DNA from: Formicincola oecophyllae
GTDB taxonomy: Bacteria; Pseudomonadota; Alphaproteobacteria; Acetobacterales; Acetobacteraceae
Direction: 5' to 3'
Length of the DNA: 64,000 bases
NCBI RefSeq assembly: GCF_006542395.2
Contig: NZ_CP038231.1
Coordinates: forward strand, 1,674,001 to 1,738,000
Both the position numbers and the translations under genes were made by a program. The notes under the pieces were generated by a model. The model searched no databases, was not told where the DNA came from, and saw nothing but the letters and a program-made list of their open reading frames with translations. Shown here one piece after another: positions 42,993 to 53,164 of the stretch. How positions within the stretch are numbered: position 1 is the first letter of the stretch; each line of letters opens with the position of its first letter.

Positions 42993-43967
42993 ATGACAAC
43001 CACCCCTCCCCCAAGCCCGCAAGCCGCCCCACCAGCCACTATGGCGGACCAGATTCTGGAAGGGGGGCGCGATGCCCTCCTAGCGGCGCTGCGCCTGCAG
43101 TGCGAATGGGGCTGTGGGGAGGCCGTCTCTGACGACATGCGCCTACCGCCCGCTATTTTGAAAGGGGAGTCGCAAGCAGCGCGCGCAGCCGGACCTCTGG
43201 CTTTGGGTGAAGCCAACCGTGCAAGCTCCCCCCAAGGCAACGCCAAACCCCAGCCTACCCCAGCGCAGGCGGGGGAGGTGGCGGCCGCCCGCAGCTGGCC
43301 TGACCTCGCCACCCTGATGGCGCGCGATGGTGGCGCTGGCCTTGCGCGCACAGCAACGCGCTTGGTAGCGCCCGCTTTAGTTAGGCAGCCACGCCTGATT
43401 GTGGTGATGGATGGCCCAGCCGCTGAAAGCGACCGCACAGGGGACGCCTGGGCGGGGGAAGGTGGCGCGCTGCTGCGCCAGTGTCTGCACTCGATTGATA
43501 TGGACCCGGGGACGGTTTCCCTGCTGCCAGCACTGCCTTGGCGCCCCCCTGGCGACAGGCCGCCCCAACCTGCTGAGATGAAAGCCTGCGCTCCCTTCCT
43601 GCTGCGGCAGCTGGCACTGGCCACCACCCGCGCTGGGGTGAGCGTTGGGGGAAGCTCAGGCCAGCCCCCGCTGCTGGTGCTGGGTGCTTATGCTTGCCAG
43701 ATGATCCTTGGGCGAGAGGTGCCTTTCGCCCAAAGGCGCGGCCAATGGGCGCAGCTTGAGCGGTCGGGACCCTTGTGGCGTGGCGCCCCCCAAACCAGCC
43801 AGGTGGAAGGCCCAGAGGGACAGGGGGAATCCCCACCGCTGGCAGCGCTAGCGGTGATGGTCAGCTACCACCCGCTGCAGCTGCAGGCCTCCCCCAATAT
43901 GCGGCGCCTTCTGTGGGATGATTTGCGCGCGCTGCGCCGCCACTTGGGAGGTGGAGTGCTTACCTGA
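42993..43967 (+). CDS. Uracil-DNA glycosylase-superfamily protein with altered motifs
   Basis: 324 residues. The C-terminal half follows the family 4/5 UDG layout: VVMDGPAAESDRTGDAWAGEGGALLRQCLHSI in place of motif A, CAPFLLRQLAL, a strand with LLVLGAYACQMIL, and a motif-B-like SYHPLQLQASPNMRRLLWDDLRAL. Motif A usually reads GEAPG; here it is DGPAAE. The usual N-terminal CxxC cluster is not obvious (CEWGCGE), so the Fe-S cluster and catalysis are in doubt. About 70 residues of linker separate it from the N-terminus. Annotated as superfamily only. Confidence 0.7.
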   Translation: MTTTPPPSPQAAPPATMADQILEGGRDALLAALRLQCEWGCGEAVSDDMRLPPAILKGESQAARAAGPLALGEANRASSPQGNAKPQPTPAQAGEVAAARSWPDLATLMARDGGAGLARTATRLVAPALVRQPRLIVVMDGPAAESDRTGDAWAGEGGALLRQCLHSIDMDPGTVSLLPALPWRPPGDRPPQPAEMKACAPFLLRQLALATTRAGVSVGGSSGQPPLLVLGAYACQMILGREVPFAQRRGQWAQLERSGPLWRGAPQTSQVEGPEGQGESPPLAALAVMVSYHPLQLQASPNMRRLLWDDLRALRRHLGGGVLT

Positions 43968-44279
43968 ACAAGCGCTCTGGAGGCATGGCTGGGGGTGGCG
44001 GGCCCTGCAGGGGGCGCAGGGCTGGAATGGCGGCACTGCAGCCATGGGGGTGAAAACGTCCCCCCTTGCTTGCCGCAGGGGGGGGAGGGGCGTTAAATGC
44101 GCACCGAGTTATGCGCCCGGTGCGGCGCATGAAGGCCCTTTCCCCGATGCCGTGCCTGCCGCAGGTGGTGGCGCCGTTTCCAGCGCAAGGCTTCGCAGGC
44201 GTGGCCTGCGCAGATTTCCCTTGCAGGAATGGCCCCCACCCCGACAGTCTGGGGCATCTTGAACAGTGAGTGCTTCACA
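43968..44279. other. Upstream region of edd, no gene
   Basis: 312 bases between the UDG-like gene and edd. No frame is supported. It probably carries the edd promoter, but no hexamers or operator stand out, and the edd ATG has only a weak ribosome site (ATCTTGAACAGTGAGTGC). Confidence 0.5.
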
Positions 44280-46169
44280 ATGTCTCTGAACCCCGTCCTG
44301 GAGCGCGTGACAGCGCGCATCGCGCGCCGCTCTGAAAAATCACGCAAGCTCTACCTTGACCTGATGGCGCACAACCTCAAGTACGCCCCCAACCGCAAAA
44401 CGCTGCCATGCTCCAACATGGCCCACGCCGTTGCTGCCGAGCCTGAGAAGGTGAAGGAGGAGCTGATCCATCCAGCCCCCCACCACCCCAATATCGGCAT
44501 CATCACCACCTACAACGACATGCTCTCGGCCCATCAGCCTTACGAGCACTACCCTGAGCAGATCCGCCTGTTCGCGCGTGAAAAGGGCGCCACCGTGCAG
44601 GTGGCTGCTGGCGCCCCCGCCATGTGTGACGGCGTCACCCAGGGGCAGGAGGGCATGGACATGTCCCTCTTCTCCCGCGATGTCATCGCTAAATCCACCG
44701 CCATCGGCCTGTCGCACTGCATGTATGACAGCGTGGCGCTGCTGGGCGTGTGCGACAAGATCGTTCCTGGCTTGCTGATGGGCGCGCTGCGCTTTGGGCA
44801 CCTGCCGCAGATCCTCATCCCCGCTGGCCCCATGCCCTCTGGTATGCCCAACGAGGAGAAGAGCAAAATCCGTAAGCTCTTCGTTGAAGGCAAAGTGGGC
44901 CTTGAAGAGGCCATGCACGCTGAGATGGCCTCCTACCATGCCCCTGGCACCTGCACCTTCTACGGTACGGCCAACACCAACCAGATGGTCGCTGAGTTCA
45001 TGGGCCTGATGATGCCTGACTCTGCCTTCATCATCACCAACACCCCCCTGCGCACAGCCATGACGCGCGCTGGCATCCACCGCCTGGTGGACATCAGCCT
45101 GGGTTCTGACAAGCCGCTGCCCCTGATGGACCTGGTGAACGAGAAATCCGTCACCAACGCCATTGTCGGCCTGATGGCCACGGGTGGGTCCACCAACCTG
45201 ACCATCCACCTCATCGCCATCGCCCGCGCTGCCGGCCTGGTTGTGGATTGGGACGACTACAACGCCCTTTCGGAGGTCGTGCCTGACCTGGCGAAGATCT
45301 ACCCCTCCAGCCCGACCGACATCAACGGCTTCCACCGCGCTGGCGGCATCCCCACCGTCATCAAGGAGCTGGCCTCTATCGGGCTTCTGCACACGGACTG
45401 CCCCACCATCAGCGGCGGCAGCATCCTCGACTATGCCCAGCGCGCCACGCTGGACGGGCAGAACGTCAAATACGTGCCGGCAGCACCCACGACCGACACC
45501 AAGACACTGCGCCCGCTTTCAGACCCCTTCTCCAAAACGGGCGGGCTGAAGCTGTTCAAGGGCAATCTGGGCCGTGGCGTCTCCAAAGTTTCCGCTGTGG
45601 CGCCAGATCGCCTGGTGACCAAGGCCCCCGCCATGATCTTCCAGACGCAGGAGGACGTGATGGCCGCCCAGCGCGAAGGCAAGCTGGACCAGGATACAGT
45701 GGTGGTCGTGCGCTTCCAGGGACCGCGCGCCAACGGCATGCCGGAACTGCACAAGCTTATCCCCGTTCTGGCTGTGCAGATGGACAAGGGCTACAAAATC
45801 GCCCTCGTCACCGATGGGCGCCTCTCAGGCGCCAGCGGCTTCGTGCCAGCTGTGGTGCATGTCTGCCCAGAGGCTCAGCGCGGCGGCCCGCTTGCCAAGC
45901 TCAAGAACGGCGACATGATGCTGGTTGACGGTGTGACCGGCGACCTCAAGGTGCTGGTGGATGAGGCCGAGTTCAACGCCCGCCCAGACGCCCCCAAAGT
46001 CCGCCCTGACGTCGGCACTGGCCGTGAGCTGTTCTCCGCCAACCGCCGCTACGCCCCCTCCGCTGAGGAAGGCGCCTCCTCCATGGAGGCCTTGATGATT
46101 GAGGACATCAACGAAGTCGGCGATGACTTCGCTGGTGAGTTCAACTCAGTCGGCAAGGCCATGCGCTGA
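44280..46169 (+). CDS. edd: 6-phosphogluconate dehydratase
   Basis: First enzyme of the Entner-Doudoroff branch: 6-phosphogluconate to KDPG. 629 residues. IlvD/Edd motifs: CSNMAHAV, IGIITTYNDMLSAHQPYEHYP, CDGVTQGQEGMDMSLFSRDV with a cluster Cys, CMYDSVALLGVCDKIVPGL, ATGGSTNLTIHLIA, VTDGRLSGASG. The iron-sulfur enzyme is cytosolic. The frame opens to 44229, but the ATG at 44280 gives the standard MSLNPVLERVT opening. eda follows 204 bases downstream, so the pair forms the complete pathway. Confidence 0.97.
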   Translation: MSLNPVLERVTARIARRSEKSRKLYLDLMAHNLKYAPNRKTLPCSNMAHAVAAEPEKVKEELIHPAPHHPNIGIITTYNDMLSAHQPYEHYPEQIRLFAREKGATVQVAAGAPAMCDGVTQGQEGMDMSLFSRDVIAKSTAIGLSHCMYDSVALLGVCDKIVPGLLMGALRFGHLPQILIPAGPMPSGMPNEEKSKIRKLFVEGKVGLEEAMHAEMASYHAPGTCTFYGTANTNQMVAEFMGLMMPDSAFIITNTPLRTAMTRAGIHRLVDISLGSDKPLPLMDLVNEKSVTNAIVGLMATGGSTNLTIHLIAIARAAGLVVDWDDYNALSEVVPDLAKIYPSSPTDINGFHRAGGIPTVIKELASIGLLHTDCPTISGGSILDYAQRATLDGQNVKYVPAAPTTDTKTLRPLSDPFSKTGGLKLFKGNLGRGVSKVSAVAPDRLVTKAPAMIFQTQEDVMAAQREGKLDQDTVVVVRFQGPRANGMPELHKLIPVLAVQMDKGYKIALVTDGRLSGASGFVPAVVHVCPEAQRGGPLAKLKNGDMMLVDGVTGDLKVLVDEAEFNARPDAPKVRPDVGTGRELFSANRRYAPSAEEGASSMEALMIEDINEVGDDFAGEFNSVGKAMR

Positions 46170-46373
46170 AGCCACGCCCCAACCCCCTTTGCGGCAGCTT
46201 GATGGCGCTTTGGCCCTAGCAATGCCCATCAAGCCATGCACAGGGGGGCAGCTGCCTTGCATGGGGCGTGCTGGCCCCGCTGACGCGTGGGGTGGTAAAA
46301 CCCAATAGTAGGGCAACCGGCTGGCCATGTTGGCCTGTCCGGGCCAAGAATAGAGAATAAGGACGCTCTTATT

Positions 46374-47033
46374 ATGACGAGCATGAGGGCCGAAATGGCC
46401 AAACGCGAAGACATGGTCAAACGCATCGACCAGGTGCTTGACGCCTGCCCCGTGATGCCTGTCCTGGTCATCAACGACGTTAAGCAAGCCCGCCCGATTG
46501 CGGAAGCTCTGGTTTCCAACGGCGTGACCACCCTTGAAGTGACCCTGCGCACCCCCTGCGCCATTGAGGTCATCCAGGAAATGGCTAAGGTCCCTGGCGC
46601 CCTGGTTGGCGCTGGCACCGTTCTGCACGGCCAGCATGTTCGCCAGGCCAAGGCTGCTGGCGCGCAGTTTGTCGTCAGCCCTGGCATCACCACCGAACTG
46701 GTGCGTTCCGCCCTGGCTGCTGACATGCCTATCCTGCCTGGCACAGCCACTATCAGCGACATCATGATGGGCATGGACATGGGGCTGAATCGCTTCAAGT
46801 TCTTCCCAGCTGTGCTGAATGGCGGCATCCCCAAGCTGAAGGCCTTCAGCGGCGTTCTCGGCCACACGGGCCTGCGTTTCTGCCCCACTGGCGGTATTGA
46901 CGGCAGCACTTGGAAAGACTGGCTGCAGCTCCCCACCGTTGCTTGCGTTGGTGGTTCCTGGCTGACCTCTGGCAACGCCACGCCTGAGGAAGTCGCCAAG
47001 CGCGCCGCCGCCCTGGGCCTGAAGAAGAAATAA
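46374..47033 (+). CDS. eda: 2-keto-3-deoxy-6-phosphogluconate aldolase
   Basis: Cleaves KDPG to pyruvate and glyceraldehyde-3-phosphate. 219 residues. Catalytic Glu in TTLEVTLRTP, Schiff-base Lys in NRFKFFPA, phosphate-binding GGIDGSTW. AAGGACG sits 9 bases before the ATG. It follows edd in the same direction; a GC-rich hairpin and T-run after the gene should end transcription. Confidence 0.97.
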   Translation: MTSMRAEMAKREDMVKRIDQVLDACPVMPVLVINDVKQARPIAEALVSNGVTTLEVTLRTPCAIEVIQEMAKVPGALVGAGTVLHGQHVRQAKAAGAQFVVSPGITTELVRSALAADMPILPGTATISDIMMGMDMGLNRFKFFPAVLNGGIPKLKAFSGVLGHTGLRFCPTGGIDGSTWKDWLQLPTVACVGGSWLTSGNATPEEVAKRAAALGLKKK

Positions 47034-47103
47034 GCCCAAGGTAACCCCAGCCTACCGTGCCCTTGGCTGCGCCATAGGCATGGGTTGGGGCCTTTTGGTT
47101 TTG

Positions 47104-47146
47104 CCCCTGCAGCCTCCTTCATTAAAGGCGGTTGCAGGGGTTTTTG
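47104..47146 (+). terminator. Rho-independent terminator after eda
   Basis: CCCCTGCA pairs with TGCAGGGG, with GCC/GGC also matched inside, followed by TTTTTG. It lies 70 bases after the eda stop in the right orientation. Confidence 0.8.
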
Positions 47147-48424
47147 CGTTTCTCCCTTAGGGCTTACCGTTTAGCGTTTATTCCTTGTGGTTTGATTATG
47201 GGGTTTGTTTTTGCCGCTGCTACCGCCTGCCTTGGTGTCCTTGGCCAGCGCCCCTCCCAGCCCAGCCTCCTGGGCGCGCCCCAAGGCCGCTAAAGGACAC
47301 GGGAGAAAGCCGGGCCGTGACGTCAAAGCGCAAAGGAACCCTCCCAAACGGGCCTTGTGAGCAGGGCCATTGCCACCTATGAACAGGTGCACCTTGGCGT
47401 AGTCTTGAAGGGCGCTCTGGGGCGCCACCGCCAGCTAGCCCGGCTGTTCAGGTCCAGAAGCTCCTCTTGGGATGAAGTTCTCCTGATGGGGACAAAGCCA
47501 ATGCGCCCTGTTTGGGTGATGCTGGGCGTAGTGAAGCCATGGCCAGGAGGCCGCACTCAGGCGCACATTGGCGGGTGCCCATTGACAGGTCCAGGTTGGT
47601 GCCTTTTTGAAACACTCAAAACGCGCCCCTTCAGAACCCCAGAAGTCCGCACCCTGGCTTGGGAGCTGCGCTCTATCGCAAGCCTGGCGCGTTGACGATC
47701 CAATCCAATGCCCCTCAACCAAGCCACCTCTGGGCTTGGGGGCATAGCCGTTTGGAGCCAAGAATAGGAAAAGGGCTCTCGTCATTTCCCCACAGTCCTT
47801 AAAGCCTTCCAGGCGCGCTTTATAAAGGCGCCCAGGCGGGAGGGCACCACCCTGATGCCGAACACCAAAAACGCCCAAAGCCTCTAAAGCAAGGAGCAGA
47901 AAAAACTGAAGGAACAGGCGAGCAGGCGGAAAAGGTGAAGCTGTAAGTGCCATCCCTGCAAGGAGCAGACGCGCCCCCAGGCTTCAGGCAACAGTTGGTG
48001 AAAGCCGGCGTATGGAAGCGCTCCCCATCCCTAGTGATAGAGGATTTGTGACGGAGTGCCTGTTGCCTAACACCACATTGGGGCCAGTTTTAGGGAACTC
48101 GCCACCCACCATTTCCAGCCTGTGTTTGGCAGGCTGCGCAGCTCACACTGCTAGAAACCACCCTTGGCGCGGGGCGGGTGGGGGCTTTCCAACCCAAAGG
48201 GCATGGATGGCGGGGGCAAAGCGCAAAGGGGCCCTCCTGAGCAGGACAGGGCCAACATGCTGCCAGGAACCCAGCAAGCCCCGAACAGCTTCCCAATCAG
48301 CTCTCCTGCCATGGGCTGCTCACGGCGTGCCGCGCTCCCAAACTGCCCCATGCAGCCAGCTCAAGGAAGGTGCGTTGGCGCAAGCCTTGCACCTTTGGGG
48401 GTAAAGGCATATTGCAGGCGCATT
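47147..48424. other. Gene-poor, apparently decayed region before purH
   Basis: 1.3 kb with only short, overlapping frames. Pieces resemble one another (for example AAAGCGCAAAGG followed by CCCTCC near 47328 and 48219), suggesting duplicated and decaying DNA. No domain is recognised. The purH promoter presumably lies near the right end. Confidence 0.5.
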
Positions 48425-50035
48425 ATGAGTGAACAGCGCCTGATGCCCCGCCGTGCCCTTCTTTCCGTCTCAGACAAGAAGGGGTTGCTTGCCCTTGCTG
48501 GCGCCCTGACCGCCCAGGGTGTTGAGATCCTCTCCACCGGGGGGTCCGCCCGCACCCTGCGTGAGGCGGGCGTGCCGGTGAAGGACGTCTCCGACCACAC
48601 AGGCTTCCCGGAGATCCTCAATGGCCGCGTCAAAACGCTGGTGCCGTGGATCCATGGCGGCATCCTGGGGCGGCGTGACGTCCCCTCCCACCGCCAGCAG
48701 ATGGAGGAGCACAACATCGCCCCCATCGATGTAGTGTGCGTCAACCTCTACCCCTTCGCCCAGACGGTGGCCTCTGGCGCGGACCCTGAAGCCTGCATTG
48801 AAAATATCGACATCGGCGGGCCGGCCATGCTGCGCTCTGCTGCCAAGAACTTCAACGACGTCACCGTCCTCTGCAGCCCCAGCCAGTACGCCGCTTTCAT
48901 CCAGGCGCTGGAGGCAGGCGGCACCACCTTGGCAGAACGCCGCGCCCTGGCTGCCAGCGCCTTTGCCCATACGGCTGCCTATGACGCCATGATTTCTGAA
49001 TGGTTCGCCAAGCGCGAGGCCGAAAGCCACGCTGTGGACGAGCTGGACAATGACCTGACCCTGCCCCCCAGCCTGACCTTGGCCGGCACGCGTGACGGCA
49101 TGCTGCGCTACGGCGAGAACGCTCACCAGAAGGCCGCCTTCTACCGGGATGGCAGCCAGCGCTACGGCCTGGCAACCGCAAGCCAGCTCCAAGGCAAAGC
49201 TTTGAGCTACAACAACCTTAACGACACAGACGCTGCTTTCTCCCTGGTGGCGGAGTTCAGTGAGCCAACTGCCGTCATCGTCAAGCACGCCAACCCGTGC
49301 GGCGTGGCCTCTGGCGCCAGCTTAACGGAGGCCTGGAAAGCCGCCCTGCGCTGCGACCCCGTTTCAGCCTTTGGTGGTATTGTGGCCTTCAACCGCCCTT
49401 TGACGGGCCCTGTGGCCGAGCTGGTAAGCCAAATCTTCACAGAGGTCATCATCGCGCCAGAGGTCACGCAGGAAGCCCGCGCCATTTTGGAACGCAAAAA
49501 GAACCTGCGCGTTCTGGAGACGGGCGGGATGCCAAGTCCGCATGAAACGGGGCTGAGCATCAAAACTATCTCAGGCGGTTTCCTGGCCCAGACGCGTGAC
49601 AACGGCCACGTCACCCCTGAGGAGCTGAAAGTGGTGACCAAGCGCCAGCCCACACCTTCAGAACTGGCTGACATGCTGTTCGCTTTCCGCGTGGCTAAGC
49701 ATGTGAAGTCCAACGCTGTGATCTACGCCCGTGGCCAGGCCACGGTGGGGATTGGGGCTGGGCAGATGTCGCGCGTAGACAGCGCCCGCATTGCTGCGCG
49801 CAAAGGCGAGGACGCCGCCCGCGCCGCTGGTTTGGAGGAACCCTTGACCCAGGGCTCCGTTGCGGCGTCTGATGCTTTCTTCCCCTTTGCTGATGGTCTG
49901 GAGAGCGTCATCGCAGCAGGGGCCACGGCTGTCATCCAGCCTGGTGGATCCATCAGGGATGATGAAGTCATCAAAGCTGCCGACAAGGCCGGCATCGCCA
50001 TGGTCTTCACCGGCATGAGGCACTTCAGGCATTGA
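48425..50035 (+). CDS. purH: Bifunctional AICAR formyltransferase/IMP cyclohydrolase
   Basis: Last two steps of IMP synthesis. 536 residues from the ATG at 48425. N-terminal MGS-like cyclohydrolase ([55 protein letters not shown]). C-terminal AICARFT domain ([46 protein letters not shown], ending [17 protein letters not shown]). The frame opens 87 codons further upstream without family content, so this start is preferred. Confidence 0.97.
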   Translation: MSEQRLMPRRALLSVSDKKGLLALAGALTAQGVEILSTGGSARTLREAGVPVKDVSDHTGFPEILNGRVKTLVPWIHGGILGRRDVPSHRQQMEEHNIAPIDVVCVNLYPFAQTVASGADPEACIENIDIGGPAMLRSAAKNFNDVTVLCSPSQYAAFIQALEAGGTTLAERRALAASAFAHTAAYDAMISEWFAKREAESHAVDELDNDLTLPPSLTLAGTRDGMLRYGENAHQKAAFYRDGSQRYGLATASQLQGKALSYNNLNDTDAAFSLVAEFSEPTAVIVKHANPCGVASGASLTEAWKAALRCDPVSAFGGIVAFNRPLTGPVAELVSQIFTEVIIAPEVTQEARAILERKKNLRVLETGGMPSPHETGLSIKTISGGFLAQTRDNGHVTPEELKVVTKRQPTPSELADMLFAFRVAKHVKSNAVIYARGQATVGIGAGQMSRVDSARIAARKGEDAARAAGLEEPLTQGSVAASDAFFPFADGLESVIAAGATAVIQPGGSIRDDEVIKAADKAGIAMVFTGMRHFRH

Positions 50036-50121
50036 GGGCCAACCCCCAAGGCCTGGCTTCCAAGCCATGTTTTGGGGTGGCACACCGTAACGGCACAGCG
50101 CAGAGCAAGGCACCAAGCCCC

Positions 50122-50613
50122 ATGAAGCCCACGACAGTTAGCCCCCTGAACACCAACCCCACCCCTGGCGCTGCCCTTAGCAGCACAGCCCAAGCGCTTG
50201 GCCCAGGCGCTTGTGGCGCGCGGGGCTATGCCAAGGGTACTCTCAGGGCACTGGGGGCTGGCTTCGCCCTGGCCCTCACCCTGGTTGCGGGCACAGCTGC
50301 TGCTGCGCCCTGCCTTTACGACATCACCCCCCTGCCTGTGTTCAAAGGCACCGTCAGCCGCGTGACCTATGATGGCGTTTTGTTTTCAGATGGCACGGAC
50401 GTGGTGCTGCCTGAATCCCTCCTCGCCTACCCCCGCATGGAGGAGAGGCTAGCTGTGCGCGGTCTGCGCGCCCGCCGCGGCAAAAAGGTTTGGGCGTTGG
50501 CCATTGACGGCAACCCGCCCATCTGCCCTTCCGTGGCGGATGTGCAGAAGGGCGCCTACCCAGGCAGCCCCGCTTATGACGTGATCGAACACGGCGTCAA
50601 TCCAGGGCTGTGA
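50122..50613 (+). CDS. Small exported protein, unknown function
   Basis: 163 residues from the ATG at 50122. A hydrophobic export segment ([22 protein letters not shown], about residues 42-62) follows a polar lead that is long for a signal peptide, so the real start may lie inside. The mature part is [67 protein letters not shown]. This is a small beta domain, possibly OB-like. It follows purH by 86 bases and nadK follows it by 87, so it may sit in one transcript with them. Confidence 0.6.
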   Translation: MKPTTVSPLNTNPTPGAALSSTAQALGPGACGARGYAKGTLRALGAGFALALTLVAGTAAAAPCLYDITPLPVFKGTVSRVTYDGVLFSDGTDVVLPESLLAYPRMEERLAVRGLRARRGKKVWALAIDGNPPICPSVADVQKGAYPGSPAYDVIEHGVNPGL

Positions 50614-50700
50614 GGGCGCGCCCAGCTGCTGTAGGCTGGGCAGCCTCTTTCCACCAGGCCCGTTGGACTGGCCGTTTCGTTTCAAAGCCATGGAGCTTTC

Positions 50701-51468
50701 ATGAGAATCGCTTTCACCGCAGCAGACACCCCACGCGCCCAGGAAGCACGGGCACGCCTGGTGGCCCGCTACGGCGACACGCCCCTGAACCGCGCTGAGG
50801 TTCTGGTGTGCCTGGGCGGCGATGGCTTCATGCTAGACACGCTGCGCTTCATCATGGGGCGTCAGCTGCCCGTCTACGGCCTTAATTACGGCACAGTGGG
50901 CTTTTTGATGAACCAGCCCAAGGAAAGCGATGGGGACGCGCTGGAAAAGCGCTTGCTGGGCGCCCAGCCCACTATCATCGCGCCATTGCATATGAAGGCT
51001 ATCACCACGGACGGCAACACGCTGGAGGGGATGGGCTTCAACGATGTCTTTCTCTACCGCCAAACGCGCCAGGCCATTCATGTGCGCATTGAGATTGACG
51101 GCCGCGTGCGTATGGAGGACCTGACGGCTGACGGCGTAATCGTGGCCACGCCGGCTGGCTCCACAGCTTACAACCGCTCTGTGCAGGGGCCCATCCTGCC
51201 GCTTGGCTCTAACCTGCTGTCGCTGGCGCCTATCTGCCCCTTCCACCCGCGCCATTGGCGCGGCGCCCTCCTGCCTGAGGGAGCGGAGGTACGCTTTGTC
51301 CTCAAGGAGACCTGGAAGCGCCCCGCCAGTGCTGTGGCCGGCGCCACAGAGGTGCGCGACGTGGCCGAGGCTACCATCAAGGTGGCCCACAAGGACCAGG
51401 TGCAGCTCCTCTTCGACCCAGACCACGAACTTTCAGAGCGCATTATCGCTGAGCAGTTCGCGGCCTGA
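50701..51468 (+). CDS. nadK: NAD kinase
   Basis: Makes NADP from NAD with ATP or polyphosphate. 255 residues, the short bacterial form. Seen: the GGDG motif in VLVCLGGDGFMLDTLRF, LNYGTVGFLMN, FNDVFLYRQTR, and the NAD-binding TPAGSTAYNRSVQGPILP. GGAG precedes the ATG at 50701. Convergent with the hydroxyacid dehydrogenase. Confidence 0.95.
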   Translation: MRIAFTAADTPRAQEARARLVARYGDTPLNRAEVLVCLGGDGFMLDTLRFIMGRQLPVYGLNYGTVGFLMNQPKESDGDALEKRLLGAQPTIIAPLHMKAITTDGNTLEGMGFNDVFLYRQTRQAIHVRIEIDGRVRMEDLTADGVIVATPAGSTAYNRSVQGPILPLGSNLLSLAPICPFHPRHWRGALLPEGAEVRFVLKETWKRPASAVAGATEVRDVAEATIKVAHKDQVQLLFDPDHELSERIIAEQFAA

Positions 51469-51510
51469 CCAGTCCACCGGCTTTTAAGCCCTGACCGGCC
51501 CCTGGCTAGT

Positions 51511-52530
51511 TCAGAGCTTGACGGGGGTGAGGAGGGGACGGTCAGCAAAAAAGGCCAGGAGGTTGTCAAGGACGTTCCTGGCCATGGCCACACGTGTCTG
51601 AATGGTGGCGGAACCCTGGTGGGGGGAGAGGACGACGTTGTCCAGGCTGAAGAAGGCCTTGTTGATATCAGGCTCGTTCCAGAACACATCAAGCCCGGCC
51701 CCCATGATGGTGCGTTCTTGAAGCGCCTTGAGGAGCGCAGGCTCATCCACCACGGAACCGCGCGCCACATTCACCAAGCAGCCCTGCGCCCCCAGGGCGC
51801 GCAGAATAGCGCCATCCACCAGGTTCTGAGTGGCGGGGCCACCTGGGAGAATCAGCACTAAATCATCGCACCAGCTGGCCATCTCAGCTAGGGCTGGAAA
51901 AAAGCGCGCGCCAGCGCCCTTCTGGCCTGCAACCTCATGGCGGCAGAAATAGCCCACTTCCATGCGGAAAGCGCGCGCGCGCTCAGCGATGGCCTGCCCA
52001 ATAGTGCCATAGCCAACCAGCCCCAGCTTATTGCCAGCCAGGCCTGAGCCAAGCGGAGGGTAGCCCTTCGTGGCCCACAGCCCTTCGCGCACGTAGCGGT
52101 CGTTGAACACGACGTGGCGCTTCACGGCCAGCAGCAGTGCCATGGCCATGTCAGCCACAGCGTCCGTCTGCAGCCCCTGGGTGGTGCTGACGGCAATGCC
52201 GCGTTCCTTGCAAGCCTGAAGGTTGATGGCGTCCGTCCCCACGCCGTTGACCGCCACCATTTTGAGGTTGGGCAGCATGTCCATGATGGGCTGTGGCACG
52301 CCAGGCGCGCCCGCTGTGGCAATGGCGGTGATGCTGCCAGCTACAGGCGCCAGGGAGGCCGCGTCTGGCCATTGCGGTGAAGGCATGATGATGAGCGTGA
52401 AATGCGCCGCCATGGCCTGTAGGGCCTCGGGGGAGAAGGCCTCCAGCACCAGCAGCAGGGGCTTGTCTGGCTGGGCGCCTTTCAGGGCGGTGTTGTCAAC
52501 TTTGTTAACCATTTCTACCTTTTCAACCAT
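51511..52530 (-). CDS. D-isomer-specific 2-hydroxyacid dehydrogenase (GhrB-like)
   Basis: Reduces 2-keto acids such as glyoxylate, hydroxypyruvate or 2-ketogluconate with NAD(P)H. 339 residues from the ATG at 52530 (AGGA 8 bases upstream; the frame is open to 52746 over the phosphatase gene). Rossmann GYGTIGQAIAERARAF; catalytic Arg in NVARGSVVDEPAL, Glu in GLDVFWNEPDI, His in LSPHQGSAT. In acetic acid bacteria this class often handles keto-gluconates. Its start overlaps the phosphatase stop by 8 bases. Confidence 0.92.
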   Translation of the reverse strand: MVEKVEMVNKVDNTALKGAQPDKPLLLVLEAFSPEALQAMAAHFTLIIMPSPQWPDAASLAPVAGSITAIATAGAPGVPQPIMDMLPNLKMVAVNGVGTDAINLQACKERGIAVSTTQGLQTDAVADMAMALLLAVKRHVVFNDRYVREGLWATKGYPPLGSGLAGNKLGLVGYGTIGQAIAERARAFRMEVGYFCRHEVAGQKGAGARFFPALAEMASWCDDLVLILPGGPATQNLVDGAILRALGAQGCLVNVARGSVVDEPALLKALQERTIMGAGLDVFWNEPDINKAFFSLDNVVLSPHQGSATIQTRVAMARNVLDNLLAFFADRPLLTPVKL

Positions 52531-53164
52531 GGTGCTGTTCCTTTGCGTTGGGCGCTGTGCGGCCCTGTGGGGTGGTTGTGGTGGCACGGCCTCCGCCTTG
52601 GTCAGCCTGGCCGGCCTGGGGCCAGAGCTTGGCAGCCAAATGCGCGCAGCCTTGGGTGATGAGGTCACGTGCCGCTGCAAAATCAGCCGTGGTGCCATAG
52701 TAAGGGTCGGCCACCGCTTGGCCTGCCTGGCCTGGCACATGGTCAAGCATCAAGCTGATGTCAGCGATGCTGTCATGAGGGCGCATGGCCAGAAGGTGCT
52801 TGAGGTGGCTGTGGTCCATGGCGATGATGTGGGTAAAGCGCCTGAAATCGCCCACCCGCACCATCCGTGCCCTGTGGGCGCTGATGTCGCACCCCATGGC
52901 CGCCATTTGGGCCTGGGCGCGCTGGTCTGGGGCATCCCCCAAGTTCCAGTGGGCGATGGCTGCTGAATCCACCCGCACGGCCTGGGGGCCTTCTGTGGAC
53001 AGGCCGCGCTTGGCGGCCTCAGCGCGCAGGATCCCCTCCCCCATGGGGGAGCGGCAGATATTGCCTGTGCACACGAACAGGACAGCAGGCTGCTGGGGGA
53101 AAAGGGCGCCTGTGGGGCCCTGGGGCATAGGAGTGGCGGGAGTTTTGTGGGCTTTGGTCGTCAT
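52523..53164 (-). CDS. Low-molecular-weight protein tyrosine phosphatase
   Basis: 213 residues, longer than the usual 150-160 because of an N-terminal and a C-terminal extension. P-loop VLFVCTGNICRSPMGEGIL with the catalytic Cys and Arg; general acid Asp in VADPYYGT. The C-terminal 35 residues (QADQGGGRATTTTPQGRT) are low complexity. It overlaps the downstream dehydrogenase and is probably co-transcribed. The partner tyrosine kinase is not visible; the role could be exopolysaccharide regulation or general phosphatase. Confidence 0.92.
   Translation of the reverse strand: MTTKAHKTPATPMPQGPTGALFPQQPAVLFVCTGNICRSPMGEGILRAEAAKRGLSTEGPQAVRVDSAAIAHWNLGDAPDQRAQAQMAAMGCDISAHRARMVRVGDFRRFTHIIAMDHSHLKHLLAMRPHDSIADISLMLDHVPGQAGQAVADPYYGTTADFAAARDLITQGCAHLAAKLWPQAGQADQGGGRATTTTPQGRTAPNAKEQHHG

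Noticed and set aside
44340-45392. Long minus-strand frame opposite edd
   Set aside because: It is antisense to a certain gene, of low complexity (His/Gly/Val/Gln-rich) and shows no motifs; a GC-rich shadow frame.
48470-49288. Minus-strand frame opposite purH
   Set aside because: Entirely antisense to a conserved enzyme, with low-complexity Gly/Val/Gln content.
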